64,000 bases of DNA from Flavobacterium sp. (GCF_004295795.1 NZ_SEBR01000004.1:248001-312000); one strand, 5' to 3'. Shown: positions 37,381 to 46,255, numbered from the stretch's first letter. The notes: generated from the sequence alone by a model not told the origin. Translations and numbers: made by a program.

Positions 37381-38292
37381 ATGAAAACAAGATTATTAAT
37401 TTTCGTTTTGATGTTGGCAGGGTTCTCGTCGTGGGCACAGCAAGATGCGCAGTACACCATGTACATGTACAACACCATCAACATCAACCCTGCATATGCG
37501 GGTTCACGAGGCGTCCTTAGCGTATTCGGCCTACACCGTTCGCAATGGATCGGTCTCGACGGAGCTCCGGTGACAAACGCCGTATCCGTGAATACGCCGC
37601 TGGGTGAAAGCAACCTTGGTTTGGGTGTCTCTTTCGTGAATGACAGGATCGGTCCTACTACCGAGAATGCTTTCAGCGCAGACATCTCCTACACCATCCG
37701 CACAGACGAAATCCACAAACTATCGTTCGGTATAAAAGGAACGGCCAACCTGTTCAACCTAGACAGGAGCAAGCTGAATCCGGTAGATCAGAACGACCCT
37801 AGCCTTATGGGATTCAGGAACGAGTTCACTCCTAACGTGGGAGCTGGTGTTTACTGGCACACTGACAAATATTACATCGGTTTGTCCGTTCCGAACTTTA
37901 TCCAGACTACGCGTTACAGCGACAATGACGTTTCCATCAACAAAGAGCGCATGAACTTTTACCTTATCGGAGGTTACGTTTTCGAACTCAACCCGATGTG
38001 GAAACTAAAGCCGGCCGTGCTTTCAAAAGCCATAACAGGAGCGCCTGTGCAGGTCGACGTATCGCTTAACACACTTTACAACGACAAGTTCATGCTTGGA
38101 GTCGCTTACCGTTGGGATGCAGCCGTGAGTGCCATGGCCGGATTCCAGATTTCCGAAGGTTTGTTCCTCGGATACGGATACGATCTGGAGACTACGAAAT
38201 TGCGCAACTACAACAGCGGATCACACGAGATCTTCTTGCGCTACGAGTTCTTCAACAACAAAAACAAGATCATTTCCCCACGATTCTTCTAA
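37381..38292 (+). CDS. sprF: PorP/SprF family type IX secretion membrane protein
   Basis: A 303-residue outer-membrane beta-barrel-type protein. Signal peptide MKTRLLIFVLMLAGFSSWAQ is followed by the family hallmark QDAQYTMYMYNTININPAYAGS and GLHRSQWIGLDGAP, then alternating amphipathic strands to a C-terminal aromatic residue (IISPRFF). PorP/SprF proteins are each tied to one type B sorted cargo; the giant adhesin is immediately upstream (56 bp), matching the sprB-sprF order of F. johnsoniae. The OmpA-family gene follows after 13 bp. The symbol reflects family and context, not proven orthology. Confidence 0.92.
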   Translation: MKTRLLIFVLMLAGFSSWAQQDAQYTMYMYNTININPAYAGSRGVLSVFGLHRSQWIGLDGAPVTNAVSVNTPLGESNLGLGVSFVNDRIGPTTENAFSADISYTIRTDEIHKLSFGIKGTANLFNLDRSKLNPVDQNDPSLMGFRNEFTPNVGAGVYWHTDKYYIGLSVPNFIQTTRYSDNDVSINKERMNFYLIGGYVFELNPMWKLKPAVLSKAITGAPVQVDVSLNTLYNDKFMLGVAYRWDAAVSAMAGFQISEGLFLGYGYDLETTKLRNYNSGSHEIFLRYEFFNNKNKIISPRFF

Positions 38293-38305
38293 TACGCAAC
38301 AACAA

Positions 38306-40279
38306 ATGAAAAAAGTACTATTCAGTCTATTATTCGGTTTCCTTGCCGTTTATTCATACGGACAGGTGGGCTTGAAAAAAGCCGACAAGAACTACGACGG
38401 TTACGCGTATATAGATGCGATCAAGACCTACGAGCGCATTGCCGAGAAAGGTTTCAAGAACGCCGATCTGTTCAAGAAACTCGGTAACGCCTATTATTTC
38501 AACTCTCAGTTCGACAAGGCTGCGAATTGGTACGATCAGCTTTTCGCGATGACGAGCGATGTGGAAGCCGAAGTTTACTACCGCTACTCTCAGTCTTTGA
38601 AAGCTGTCGGAAATTATGCCAAGTCAGACCAGATGATGGAGCAGTTCATCACCAAGTCGAACGAGGACATCCGCGGAAAGAAATTCGCCGACAAGAAAGA
38701 TTACATGAAACAGATCGAGGCCAATTCGGGTCGCTACGAAATCGGTGATGCGGGCGTGAATTCCCAATATTCAGATTACGGAAGCACGGTCTATCAAGGT
38801 CAGCTCGTTTTCGCATCGGCACGTGATACGGGAAGTGTCGCCCAGCGCAAGCACAAGTGGTCGAACCAATATTTCACGAACATCTACGGCGCGCCTATCA
38901 CGGCAGATTCTGTCGGAAAAGTGCTGAAGTTCGACAAGAACATCAACACGCGTTTCCACGAGTCGACTCCGGTTTTCTCGAAAGACGGAAAGACGATGTA
39001 CTTTACGAGAAACGATTTCAACGACGGAAAAAAAGGCAAGAATGCCGAACGCATCACGCTTTTGAAGATCTACATGGCGACCAAATCCGTGGAAACGAAA
39101 GAATCCAAGGACAAGACCAAAAAAGACAGCACCGTCAGCTGGACGAACATCAAGGAAGTGCAGTTCAACAGCAGCAATTACAGTGTGGCGCATCCGGCTT
39201 TGAGTCCTGACGGAAAATGGTTGTACTTCGCTTCGGACATGCCAGGCGGAAAAGGACAATCGGACATCTGGAAAGTCGAAATCACAGGTGAAGGCGCTTT
39301 CGGAACTCCAATCAACCTCGAGGCGATCAACACCGAAGGAAAAGAAACATTCCCGTTCGTGACCGACGAGAACGAACTTTACTTCTCATCTGACGGATAC
39401 CAAGGCCTTGGTGGTATGGATCTGTACATGTCGCGCATCAGCAAAGATGGAAAAACTTACGACGAACCGCAAAATCTAGGAGCGCCGGCCAACTCGAAAA
39501 TGGACGATTTCGCTTACTACATCAACACCAAAACACGCAAAGGTTTCCTTACCTCGAATCGCGAAGGCGGCGCCGGAAGTGACGATATCTATAAATTCCT
39601 CGAAACCCGCAAATTGATCTGCGAGCAGGAATTGGCGGGAATCGTAACCGATCTCAAAACGGGAGAAGTACTTCCTAATACCAAAGTGACGTTGTTCGAC
39701 AACAAGTTCAACAAACTCAACGAAGTCATGAGCGACGAAAAAGGCGCTTACAATTTCGGAGTTGTCGATTGCGGAAAAGTTTATTACGTCCGCGCCGAAA
39801 AAGAAGAATACGAGACCAAGGAACAAAAGGTCGAGATTCCGAAAAACGAAGGAAAGACAGATGTGCCTATCCAACTCGAGAAGAAAGTCAAAGCTGTTAA
39901 GGTTGGAGATGATTTGGCCGATGTCTTCGGAATCAACTACATCTTGTTCGACTTCGACAAATGGGACATCAGACCGGACGCAGCGGTCGACATCGCGAAA
40001 GTTCTCGACGTGTTGACACAATATCCGGATATGAAAATCGACATCCGTTCCCACACAGACAGCCGCGGATCGGCCAAATACAACCTCAAGTTGTCAGACC
40101 GTCGCGCCAAGTCAACACTTGATTGGCTGGTCTCACACGGCGTGGCCAAGGAAAGATTGACCTCGAAAGGTTACGGGGAAACCGAAGCCGGCCAAAACGG
40201 TTGTGCAGACGGAGCTACTTGTACCGAAGAGCAACACCAGAAAAACCGTCGCAGCCAGTTCATCATCACTGAGTTGTAA
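38306..40279 (+). CDS. TPR/PD40/OmpA-family outer membrane protein
   Basis: A 657-residue protein with signal peptide (MKKVLFSLLFGFLAVYSYGQ), TPR-like helices at about 25-140 (NADLFKKLGNAYYFNSQFDKA), WD40-like PD40 strands at about 210-420 (AHPALSPDGKWLYFASDMPGG, read in parts), a carboxypeptidase-regulatory-like beta domain at about 455-540 (ELAGIVTDLKTGEVLPNT), and a C-terminal OmpA peptidoglycan-binding domain (NYILFDFDKWDIRPDAA ... GYGETEA). It likely anchors the SprF/adhesin complex to peptidoglycan. The ATG at 38306 begins the signal peptide, 13 bp after sprF. A strong terminator ends the operon. Confidence 0.92.
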   Translation: MKKVLFSLLFGFLAVYSYGQVGLKKADKNYDGYAYIDAIKTYERIAEKGFKNADLFKKLGNAYYFNSQFDKAANWYDQLFAMTSDVEAEVYYRYSQSLKAVGNYAKSDQMMEQFITKSNEDIRGKKFADKKDYMKQIEANSGRYEIGDAGVNSQYSDYGSTVYQGQLVFASARDTGSVAQRKHKWSNQYFTNIYGAPITADSVGKVLKFDKNINTRFHESTPVFSKDGKTMYFTRNDFNDGKKGKNAERITLLKIYMATKSVETKESKDKTKKDSTVSWTNIKEVQFNSSNYSVAHPALSPDGKWLYFASDMPGGKGQSDIWKVEITGEGAFGTPINLEAINTEGKETFPFVTDENELYFSSDGYQGLGGMDLYMSRISKDGKTYDEPQNLGAPANSKMDDFAYYINTKTRKGFLTSNREGGAGSDDIYKFLETRKLICEQELAGIVTDLKTGEVLPNTKVTLFDNKFNKLNEVMSDEKGAYNFGVVDCGKVYYVRAEKEEYETKEQKVEIPKNEGKTDVPIQLEKKVKAVKVGDDLADVFGINYILFDFDKWDIRPDAAVDIAKVLDVLTQYPDMKIDIRSHTDSRGSAKYNLKLSDRRAKSTLDWLVSHGVAKERLTSKGYGETEAGQNGCADGATCTEEQHQKNRRSQFIITEL

Positions 40280-40302
40280 GACAAGACACCAAGTCAAAAC
40301 GA

Positions 40303-40333
40303 AAGCATCCGTAATACGCGGATGCTTTTTTTT
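40303..40333 (+). terminator. terminator of the adhesin operon
   Basis: AAGCATCCG (40303-40311) pairs perfectly with CGGATGCTT (40319-40327) and runs into nine T, 23 bp after the OmpA-family stop. Confidence 0.92.
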
Positions 40334-40446
40334 TGGGGTATACCGAAGTAAATTCCAATCACGTTAATTGGAGTCATCCGCTCAGCGATTTGGGATTTGT
40401 CTCGATAGCTATCGGGATTGGAATTTGAGATTTGGAAGTCGCTCTT

Positions 40447-40971
40447 TCACTCAATGATGGAAACAAAAATCGCGGTATAATACTTCCGACCCTGTCCATC
40501 ACCGGAAACCGAAACGCCAAAGTGTGTAAAATTGCCCTCGATATTGGTCCGATGTCCGTCGCTGCTAAGCCATCCGTCAAAAGCGCCAACCGATGTCTGA
40601 TAATTGAAAGCGACATTTTCGGCCACATCGTTCGCTCCAACTTCGCGACGTAACTCGTCCACGCGCTGCCCGAACAAATCGTGGTTGACGACTTCATTGG
40701 CGATCATGTAGGTGTTGTGATTTTGCGAAACCAAAGAGACGTAATCCTGCAACACGAGCGACCCTTCGCCCATTTCCTGACGATGTTCGTTTATAAGGCG
40801 CGCCATATCGAGTTCGTCTGCGTTATAGGAATACGAACCGGATTGTCCGCCGGAAACCGTTTCGTCGGGAGTTGGATTGGCTGTTGGCAAGGCATCGGAA
40901 TCCGAATCTGACGAACAGGAAACGGCAAACCATCCGATCGCTACCAAAGCGAATAGAAATAACTTTTTCAT
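40447..40971 (-). CDS. CAP domain (SCP/PR-1) surface lipoprotein 1
   Basis: A 174-residue lipoprotein. MKKLFLFALVAIGWFAVSC ends in the lipobox; the following SSDSDSD is acidic and serine-rich like the lipoprotein export signals that send Bacteroidota lipoproteins to the cell surface. After a short Pro/Thr linker comes a CAP domain (about 55-174): ARLINEHRQEMG, NHNTYMIANEVVNHD, VAENVAFNYQTSVGA, WLSSDGHRTNIEGNFTHFG. CAP proteins have varied roles and no single enzymatic activity can be assigned. A paralogue lies 268 bp upstream on the same strand; the pair looks like a tandem duplication. Confidence 0.92.
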   Translation of the reverse strand: MKKLFLFALVAIGWFAVSCSSDSDSDALPTANPTPDETVSGGQSGSYSYNADELDMARLINEHRQEMGEGSLVLQDYVSLVSQNHNTYMIANEVVNHDLFGQRVDELRREVGANDVAENVAFNYQTSVGAFDGWLSSDGHRTNIEGNFTHFGVSVSGDGQGRKYYTAIFVSIIE

Positions 40972-41176
40972 CTGGGCTAAGTTTTGGATTTGACTTTCAG
41001 GCTTTTGGGAAGCCTTTTCCATTATCGGGATAACGAAAAACCTAGATGAAATATTGAATATATCCGATGAACTGCATCTTTTGAGGTGATTTGTCAAGTC
41101 GAATCTTACAAGTGACAGTTCGATAGCCGACGTCCGACAATAAATCATCCAAAAACAAAAAGTCCATAAAATAGAA

Positions 41177-41199
41177 AACCGCCCTTTGGGAAGGCGGTT
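41177..41199 (-). terminator. terminator between the two CAP genes
   Basis: AACCGCC/GGCGGTT, 7-bp stem with a nine-base loop; T-rich on both sides, so possibly bidirectional. It separates the two CAP genes into two transcripts. Confidence 0.8.
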
Positions 41200-41239
41200 T
41201 TTCTCGTCAAAACAAAAACAAAATTTAATTCAACTCAAT

Positions 41240-41740
41240 TTATTTTTTAATGAAAATGTTGGTGTAGTATTTTTTTCCGGTCGATGGATCGATGCTCACG
41301 GAAATCCCGAAGTGTGTGAAATTTCCTTCGATATTGGCTTTGTGTCCAGGACTGTTCAACCAGGCGTTCAAAGCTCCGGACGGCGCCTGATAATTATAGG
41401 CGATGTTCTCGTTGACCTTCACCGCGCCAACATTCGACATGATGTCGTGGGCACGTTGTTCGAACTGATCGTGGTTCACCACTTTGTTCGAAATCATGTA
41501 TTCGTTGTGTTCTTCTGACTTTACCGATACGTAGTTCACAAGTTCCAAAGCATTCAAACCTTGGCTTACGCGGTAATCGTTGATGAGTTTTGCGGTTTGG
41601 AGTTCAAGTTCCGAATAGTTGTAGTCAACTACGGTTTCTTGTTTTGCAGGTGCGCTGTTTTCATCTGAATCAGATGAGCATGAATTTAGTGTAAACACGA
41701 ATGCGCACAATAGTACAGTCTTGAGTAGATTTGTTTTCAT
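41240..41740 (-). CDS. CAP domain (SCP/PR-1) surface lipoprotein 2
   Basis: A 166-residue paralogue of the gene at 40447. Signal MKTNLLKTVLLCAFVFTLNSC, lipidated Cys followed by SSDSDENS, then a CAP domain with LINDYRVSQGLNALELV, EHNEYMISNKVVNHDQFEQR, VNENIAYNYQAPSGA and WLNSPGHKANIEGNFTHFG. The core HxxNIEGNFTHFG block is nearly identical to its neighbour while the N-terminal parts differ, as expected of an old tandem duplicate. The ATG at 41738-41740 is used; a GTG two codons upstream is less likely. It has its own terminator. Confidence 0.92.
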   Translation of the reverse strand: MKTNLLKTVLLCAFVFTLNSCSSDSDENSAPAKQETVVDYNYSELELQTAKLINDYRVSQGLNALELVNYVSVKSEEHNEYMISNKVVNHDQFEQRAHDIMSNVGAVKVNENIAYNYQAPSGALNAWLNSPGHKANIEGNFTHFGISVSIDPSTGKKYYTNIFIKK

Positions 41741-41983
41741 AGACACTAGTAGGTTAAATCAAGGCAGATGTGGGGCAAATGGCTTGGGTGTTATTTTGGA
41801 TGTTTAAAGTAGATTGTGGGGCAAAAAACTTTAAGGGTGTAAGAACGTTTGGTATTTGTTTCTTGAGTCAATATTACGGCAAGTGTCGTTTAAGTGCCAA
41901 ATAAAATCGATGAAATGCACATTTTTGTATTTACATTATGTAATTTTCCTACAATTTACTGTAATTTTGTTTGTTACGGGGTA

Positions 41984-42011
41984 CAAAAAAACCGCCTTGA
42001 TAAAAGCGGTT
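41984..42011 (-). terminator. terminator of pdxH
   Basis: On the reverse strand AACCGC and GCGGTT pair around a ten-base loop followed by a T tract, 18 bp past the pdxH stop. The 41741-42029 gap otherwise shows no gene. Confidence 0.8.
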
Positions 42012-42029
42012 GTGTGACGTTGCGTTTCC

Positions 42030-42674
42030 TTAGGGCGACAATCTGTCTTTTGTCCAGGAAGATTCTTCTGATAATTTGTATCGGATGCGATCGTGCAACC
42101 TGTTCGGACGACCTTGCCAAAACTCGATCTCGAAAGGTTTTACAAGATAGCCGCCCCAATAATCCGGACGCGGGATTTCCTTTTCGACGAATTCCGCTTC
42201 GAGATTCCGTAGCTTTTCCTCAAGAAACTGCTTGGAAGGAATGACTTCACTTTGGTGGGACGCGATCGCTCCGAGCTTGCTTCCGTCCGGTCGGCTTTCG
42301 AAATAGCCGTCAGATGTGTTTTCGGACACCTTTTCAGCTTTGCCTTTAACGATGATTTGGCGCTCCAGACCCGGCCAAAAGAAGGAGAGGCACAAATTAG
42401 GATTGGCGGCAATCGCTTTCCCTTTTTCGGATTCATAGTTCGTATAGAACACAAATCCTTCCGACGTATACTGTTTGAGAAGCACCACTCGCGATTTGGG
42501 AAAGCCGTCCAAACCGAAAGTCGAGACCGTCATCGCATTGGCTTCCTGAACCGATCCCGATTCGTCGGCTTCGTGAAACCATTTCGTGAAAAGTGCCATT
42601 GGATCGTCGGGCAATCCCGCGTCGTCCAATTCGCTTTTTTCGTAGGATTGTCTGTAATTGCTTAAATCTTCCAT
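42030..42674 (-). CDS. pdxH: pyridoxamine 5'-phosphate oxidase
   Basis: A 214-residue FMN-dependent oxidase making pyridoxal 5'-phosphate from PNP/PMP, the last step of vitamin B6 supply and salvage. Family blocks include DPMALFTKWFHEA, AMTVSTFGLDGFPKSRVVLLK, FVFYTNYESEKGKAI, LCLSFFWPGLERQI and the C-terminal WQGRPNRLHDRIRY with the substrate-binding Arg and His. Length is typical. The ribonuclease Z gene ends 62 bp upstream on the same strand, so they may be co-transcribed. Confidence 0.96.
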   Translation of the reverse strand: MEDLSNYRQSYEKSELDDAGLPDDPMALFTKWFHEADESGSVQEANAMTVSTFGLDGFPKSRVVLLKQYTSEGFVFYTNYESEKGKAIAANPNLCLSFFWPGLERQIIVKGKAEKVSENTSDGYFESRPDGSKLGAIASHQSEVIPSKQFLEEKLRNLEAEFVEKEIPRPDYWGGYLVKPFEIEFWQGRPNRLHDRIRYKLSEESSWTKDRLSP

Positions 42675-42736
42675 AACAAGTAAAATCTTAAAATCCGTTT
42701 TCGAACGACGTCGTCTATTCGTCTATCAGCTATAAC

Positions 42737-43642
42737 CTAAAAATCAAAACTCAAGCCGTCATCAGCCAACAAGACATTGCCAAAAACGGTGTTGGCTTCC
42801 TCGCGAAATTTCTCAATGGAATCGTAACGCGTGGAATAATGCCCAAGCAGCAAGGTCTTCACATTGGCCAACTTGGCTATCGTCGCGGCCTGGATTGCAG
42901 TGGAATGCATCGTCTTGATCGCCAGCTCGGCTTCCGATTCCAAAAACGTCGCCTCGTGGTACATCATGTCGACATCTTTGACCAATGGCAACATTTCCTC
43001 ATTATATAGCGTGTCCGAACAGAAGGCGTAACTTTTTGGGGCGTCGGCTTGGGTTGTCAGTGCTGAATTCGGCACAAGCGTTCCGTTGTCGAGCGTGATG
43101 TCCTTTCCCAAAACGATGTTGCGGTAATAGACTTTGTCCACGCCATATTTTTCGGCCGCCCCGACATCGAGTTTCCTCAAACCGACTTTTTCGCGGAAGA
43201 GATAACCATTCGTATAAATCCGGTGCTTGAGCGGAATGGTGTGCACCGTGACTTTTTCGTCCTCGTAGACCAACTCGCTTTCCTTTGAGGTCAATTCGTG
43301 AAAATAGAGATTGAAACCAGTGAAAGAATTGGCCAGGCGCAATTGCAGCAAAATGATTTCCTTGACGCCTTTCGGGCCGTAAACGTGAAGATCGTTCTGC
43401 CGATTATACAGCGTGAAAGACGAAATCAGCCCGATCAATCCATAGAAATGGTCACCGTGCAGGTGCGAGATGAAAATGTGCTCGATTCTTGTGAACTTGA
43501 CTTTATTCTTGCGAAGCGCGACTTGCGTTCCTTCGGCACAATCGATCAGAAACAACCGATTCCTGATCTCGAGAACCTGTGAAGTCGGATTCGTAAAAGT
43601 TCGTGGCGTGGCGGCATAACAGCCTAAAATCGTCAACTTCAT
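42737..43642 (-). CDS. rnz: ribonuclease Z
   Basis: A 301-residue tRNA 3'-processing endonuclease of the metallo-beta-lactamase fold. The metal-binding motif HLHGDHFYGLIGL (starting about residue 60), the PLKHRIYTNGYLF segment (His of the flexible-arm side), FCSDTLY and LLGHYSTRY are present, all expected zinc ligands. Length fits the bacterial short form. It begins 135 bp downstream of a small conserved gene on the same strand, a pairing I believe is common in Flavobacteriia. Confidence 0.96.
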   Translation of the reverse strand: MKLTILGCYAATPRTFTNPTSQVLEIRNRLFLIDCAEGTQVALRKNKVKFTRIEHIFISHLHGDHFYGLIGLISSFTLYNRQNDLHVYGPKGVKEIILLQLRLANSFTGFNLYFHELTSKESELVYEDEKVTVHTIPLKHRIYTNGYLFREKVGLRKLDVGAAEKYGVDKVYYRNIVLGKDITLDNGTLVPNSALTTQADAPKSYAFCSDTLYNEEMLPLVKDVDMMYHEATFLESEAELAIKTMHSTAIQAATIAKLANVKTLLLGHYSTRYDSIEKFREEANTVFGNVLLADDGLSFDF

Positions 43643-43659
43643 CCTAATGGAATTAGTGC

Positions 43660-43765
43660 TTGATAATTAATAGTGAATAATGATTAATTAATAATTTGAG
43701 TCAACTAACCAATTCCCGCCAACCGACCAAAGTGCCATTATTAATTAATAATTATTAATTGTTAA
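43660..43765. repeat. AT-rich simple repeat
   Basis: Irregular TTAATTATTAA and TTAATTGTTAATTG units on both sides of a short unique segment, as at 276 and 62308. Confidence 0.65.
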
Positions 43766-43776
43766 TTGTTACTTGT

Positions 43777-44106
43777 TTAAAACCCGAGGTCGCGCTCAAT
43801 CTCGTCCAATTCTATGACGTCGTGCGCTTCTTGCAGCGTCGGAACGATCACGAGCTTTTCGGACGCTTTGTTGAAATCGACATTGGCAATGATCACAAAC
43901 GATTTCTTGCCTTTTTTATGGGTTTTTGAAAGCGGTAAAAAAGCATTGATTTCCTTGACACTGATGCCCGAATGGTGGGAAACGTCAACGATCAGGTTCG
44001 ATTTTTCGAACGTTTTGTGCTCGTGCGTGAGTTTCATCAAAAAAGCCGTCAAATCGTGCTGATTGTCCTTGACGATACAAATATTTCCTTTGTTTTCGAC
44101 TTTCAT
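43777..44106 (-). CDS. small conserved protein, STAS-like
   Basis: A 109-residue soluble protein upstream of rnz. Alternating strands and helices (NICIVKDNQHDLTAFLMKL, NLIVDVSHHSGISVKEI, FVIIANVDFNKAS, ending ELDEIERDLGF) resemble a STAS/SpoIIAA-like fold, but the phosphorylatable Ser/Thr site cannot be identified with confidence. Homologues next to rnz have sometimes been labelled ribonuclease Z themselves; nothing in this sequence supports nuclease activity, as there is no HxHxDH motif. The role is unknown. Confidence 0.8.
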   Translation of the reverse strand: MKVENKGNICIVKDNQHDLTAFLMKLTHEHKTFEKSNLIVDVSHHSGISVKEINAFLPLSKTHKKGKKSFVIIANVDFNKASEKLVIVPTLQEAHDVIELDEIERDLGF

Positions 44107-44149
44107 GGCGCATTTTTTTGGTTGTAAACAAAGATAGGAAAAGTTCGGT

Positions 44150-44246
44150 TGCAGTTGCGGTTCAGATGCGGTTGCAGTAGCAGTAGCAGTAGCAGTAGCA
44201 GTAGCAGTAGCAGTAGCAGTAGCGGTGGCAGTGGCAGTTGCAGGTT
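44150..44246. repeat. GCAGTA hexamer tract
   Basis: Eight uninterrupted GCAGTA units (44174-44221) flanked by GCAGTT/GCGGTT variants, 44 bp upstream of the STAS-like gene. The same motif family occurs at 22620, 54062, 56459 and 60950. Confidence 0.9.
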
Positions 44247-44266
44247 TGGGATTTTAATTTGGCAGC

Positions 44267-44405
44267 AATCCGGCTGACCCGCTTCTAGCTTTCTTGAAAA
44301 ACCCGTTTTTTGTAGCGTTTGCCAAGAGCTTCCGTTGGTCGCTTTGGCAAACGAACAAAAAATCTTGTTTTTCTTCAAAAGGCTAACCGCTTGCATCCGG
44401 GCTGG
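44267..44405 (-). ncRNA. structured repeat, long copy C (candidate structured RNA)
   Basis: 139 bp, same termini as the copy at 17182. The internal stem CGTTTGCCAA (44316-44325) pairs perfectly with TTGGCAAACG (44344-44353) around an 18-base loop, at the same offset (49) from the element start as in copy B. Confidence 0.6.
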
Positions 44406-44442
44406 AATTTTGTGGAATTTAGGCTTTGGTGTTCGTTTTCGG

Positions 44443-44492
44443 TCGCGAAGTTTGAAACTTCGCGAAACGTGTGGCGGAGTCTGTGACTCCAC
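44443..44492. repeat. paired-palindrome repeat
   Basis: TCGCGAAGTTTGAAACTTCGCGA hairpin in two arms (44443-44465), then GGAGTCTGTGACTCC (44476-44490): the composite also seen at 8184, 10834, 12728 and 17357. Here it directly follows structured repeat C, as it follows copy B at 17357. Confidence 0.75.
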
Positions 44493-44503
44493 AGAAAAAA
44501 CAA

Positions 44504-45250
44504 AATTCCAACCTACAAAAAGACCTATAAGGTTAAAAAAACTTACAGGTCATGTCGATCACAAAAAGAGCAAAGCGACTTAATTTTTCTAAACTTTCTT
44601 AATTGTAAAAAATATACTCTGAACCTTAATGCTCTTAATGAACTTAATGGTAAAAGAGTAAAGCGACTTACTTTGAAGTAATTATCTTAAATCTTCAATT
44701 CCAACCTAAACAAAAAGACCGACAAGGTTGAAAAAATCGTACAGGTCGTATCGATTAAAAAGAGCAAAGCGACTTAACTTTTCTTAACTATCTTAATTGT
44801 AAAAAATAGATTCTGAACCTTAATGCTCTTAATGAACTTAATGGTAAAAGAGCAAAGCGACTTAATCTGAAATAATTATCTTGAATCTTCAATTCCAGCC
44901 TAAACGAAAACAAGAAAGTTGAAAAAACCTTGAGTTCGAGTCAATCAAAAAGAGCAAGGGGATCTAAATTCTCTTACCATCTCAATCATTCAAAATTCCA
45001 ACCTAAACAAAAAGACCTACAAGGTTGAAAAAACCTTGCAGGTCGTGTCGGATCAAAAAGAGCAAAGCGACTTAACTTTTCTTAACTATCCTAATTGTAA
45101 AAAATAGATTATGAACCTAAATGCTCTTAATGAACTTAATGGTAAAAGAGCAAAGCGACTTGATTTGAAGTAATTATCTTGAATCTTCAATTCCAGCCTA
45201 AAAGAAAAACAAACTAGTCGAAAAACCTTGCCGTTCGAGTCAATCCAAAA
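44504..45250. repeat. tandem array of ~194-bp units
   Basis: Units start AATTCCAACCTA or AATTCCAGCCTAAA at about 44504, 44697, 44891, 44994 and 45189, giving lengths near 193, 194, 103, 195 and a final partial copy. Full units contain AGAGCAAAGCGACTTAA, CCTTAATGCTCTTAATGAAC and an imperfect hairpin GACCTACAAGGTT/AACCTTGCAGGTC. No open frame spans them. Together with the preceding repeats this explains the gene-free 44107-45313 gap. Confidence 0.85.
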
Positions 45251-45261
45251 ATAAAAATCCC

Positions 45262-45285
45262 AAAAAAAAGAACGCCGAAGCGTTC
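45262..45285 (-). terminator. terminator of pyrR-pyrB
   Basis: On the reverse strand GAACGC-TTCG-GCGTTC (UUCG tetraloop) followed by eight T, 29 bp past the pyrB stop. Confidence 0.9.
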
Positions 45286-45313
45286 CATATAATCCCATTT
45301 AAAAAAGTTACAA

Positions 45314-46252
45314 TCAACCACCAAACCCTTTGATCTTGGAAGCCAAAAGGTAAATCACGGCCATCCGAACCGCAACGCCATTCTCCACCTGATCCAAAAT
45401 TACCGACTGCTGTGAGTCGGCTACATCAGAAGTGATCTCGACCCCGCGATTTATCGGGCCGGGGTGCATGATGACGACTTCCTTGTCCAAAGAGTCCAAG
45501 AGCTCCTTGGTCACTCCATATTGGTGCGTGTATTCGCGCGTCGTCGGGAAATAACTGAAATCGAGGCGCTCGTTCTGGACGCGAAGCATATTGGCCACAT
45601 CGGCCCATTCCAAAGCCTTCCGCAAATCTGGCTCGACGGTGACGCCAAGCGATTCGATATATCTTGGAATCAAGGTTTTCGGCCCGCAGACTTTGACCTC
45701 GGCGCCTTGCATCTGTAAAGCATAAATGTTCGACAAAGCCACACGGGAATGCAGAATGTCGCCCACGATAACGACTTTCTTCCCGCCTACTTCGCCGAAA
45801 CGCTCGCGGATCGAAAACGAATCGAGCAAACCTTGGGTCGGATGTTCGTGCGCGCCGTCTCCGGCATTTACAATCGAGGCCTTTACGTTTTGAGAGAGGA
45901 AGTAAGCCGCGCCCGGACTCGAATGCCGCATCACGACCATATCGACTTTCATGGCCAGGATATTGTTTACCGTATCGATCAAAGTCTCGCCTTTTTTTAC
46001 CGATGACTGAGCCGCCGAAAACGAGATCACATCGGCGGAAAGCCTTTTTTGGGCCAACTCGAAAGACAATTTCGTTCTCGTACTGTTCTCGAAAAAGATG
46101 TTGGCGATCGTGATGTCGCGCAACGAAGGCACTTTCTTGATCGGTCGGTTGATGACTTCCTTGAAGTGGTCGGCGATCTCGAAAATAAGGTCGATATCGC
46201 CTTTTGTGATATATTTTATTCCTAAAAGATGGTTTACGCTTAACTCGCCCAT
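45314..46252 (-). CDS. pyrB: aspartate carbamoyltransferase catalytic subunit
   Basis: A 312-residue enzyme catalysing the first committed step of pyrimidine synthesis (carbamoyl phosphate + aspartate). The carbamoyl-phosphate loop FFENSTRTKLSFE, the 80s-type loop SAAQSSVKKGETLIDT, HEHPTQGLLD and MHPGPINRGVEI are all present. No pyrI-like regulatory subunit is adjacent, fitting the unregulated trimer paired with PyrR control. It follows pyrR by 3 bp on the same strand, so they form one operon closed by the UUCG terminator. Confidence 0.97.
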   Translation of the reverse strand: MGELSVNHLLGIKYITKGDIDLIFEIADHFKEVINRPIKKVPSLRDITIANIFFENSTRTKLSFELAQKRLSADVISFSAAQSSVKKGETLIDTVNNILAMKVDMVVMRHSSPGAAYFLSQNVKASIVNAGDGAHEHPTQGLLDSFSIRERFGEVGGKKVVIVGDILHSRVALSNIYALQMQGAEVKVCGPKTLIPRYIESLGVTVEPDLRKALEWADVANMLRVQNERLDFSYFPTTREYTHQYGVTKELLDSLDKEVVIMHPGPINRGVEITSDVADSQQSVILDQVENGVAVRMAVIYLLASKIKGFGG

Positions 46253-46255
46253 TCC

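Noticed and set aside
44103..44492. Open frame with a poly-Leu stretch
   Set aside because: The Leu run is the GCAGTA tract read backwards and the rest is structured repeat C; no gene signals.
44504..45250. Possible CRISPR array
   Set aside because: Units are about 194 bp and near-identical throughout; no short repeats with unique spacers and no cas genes.
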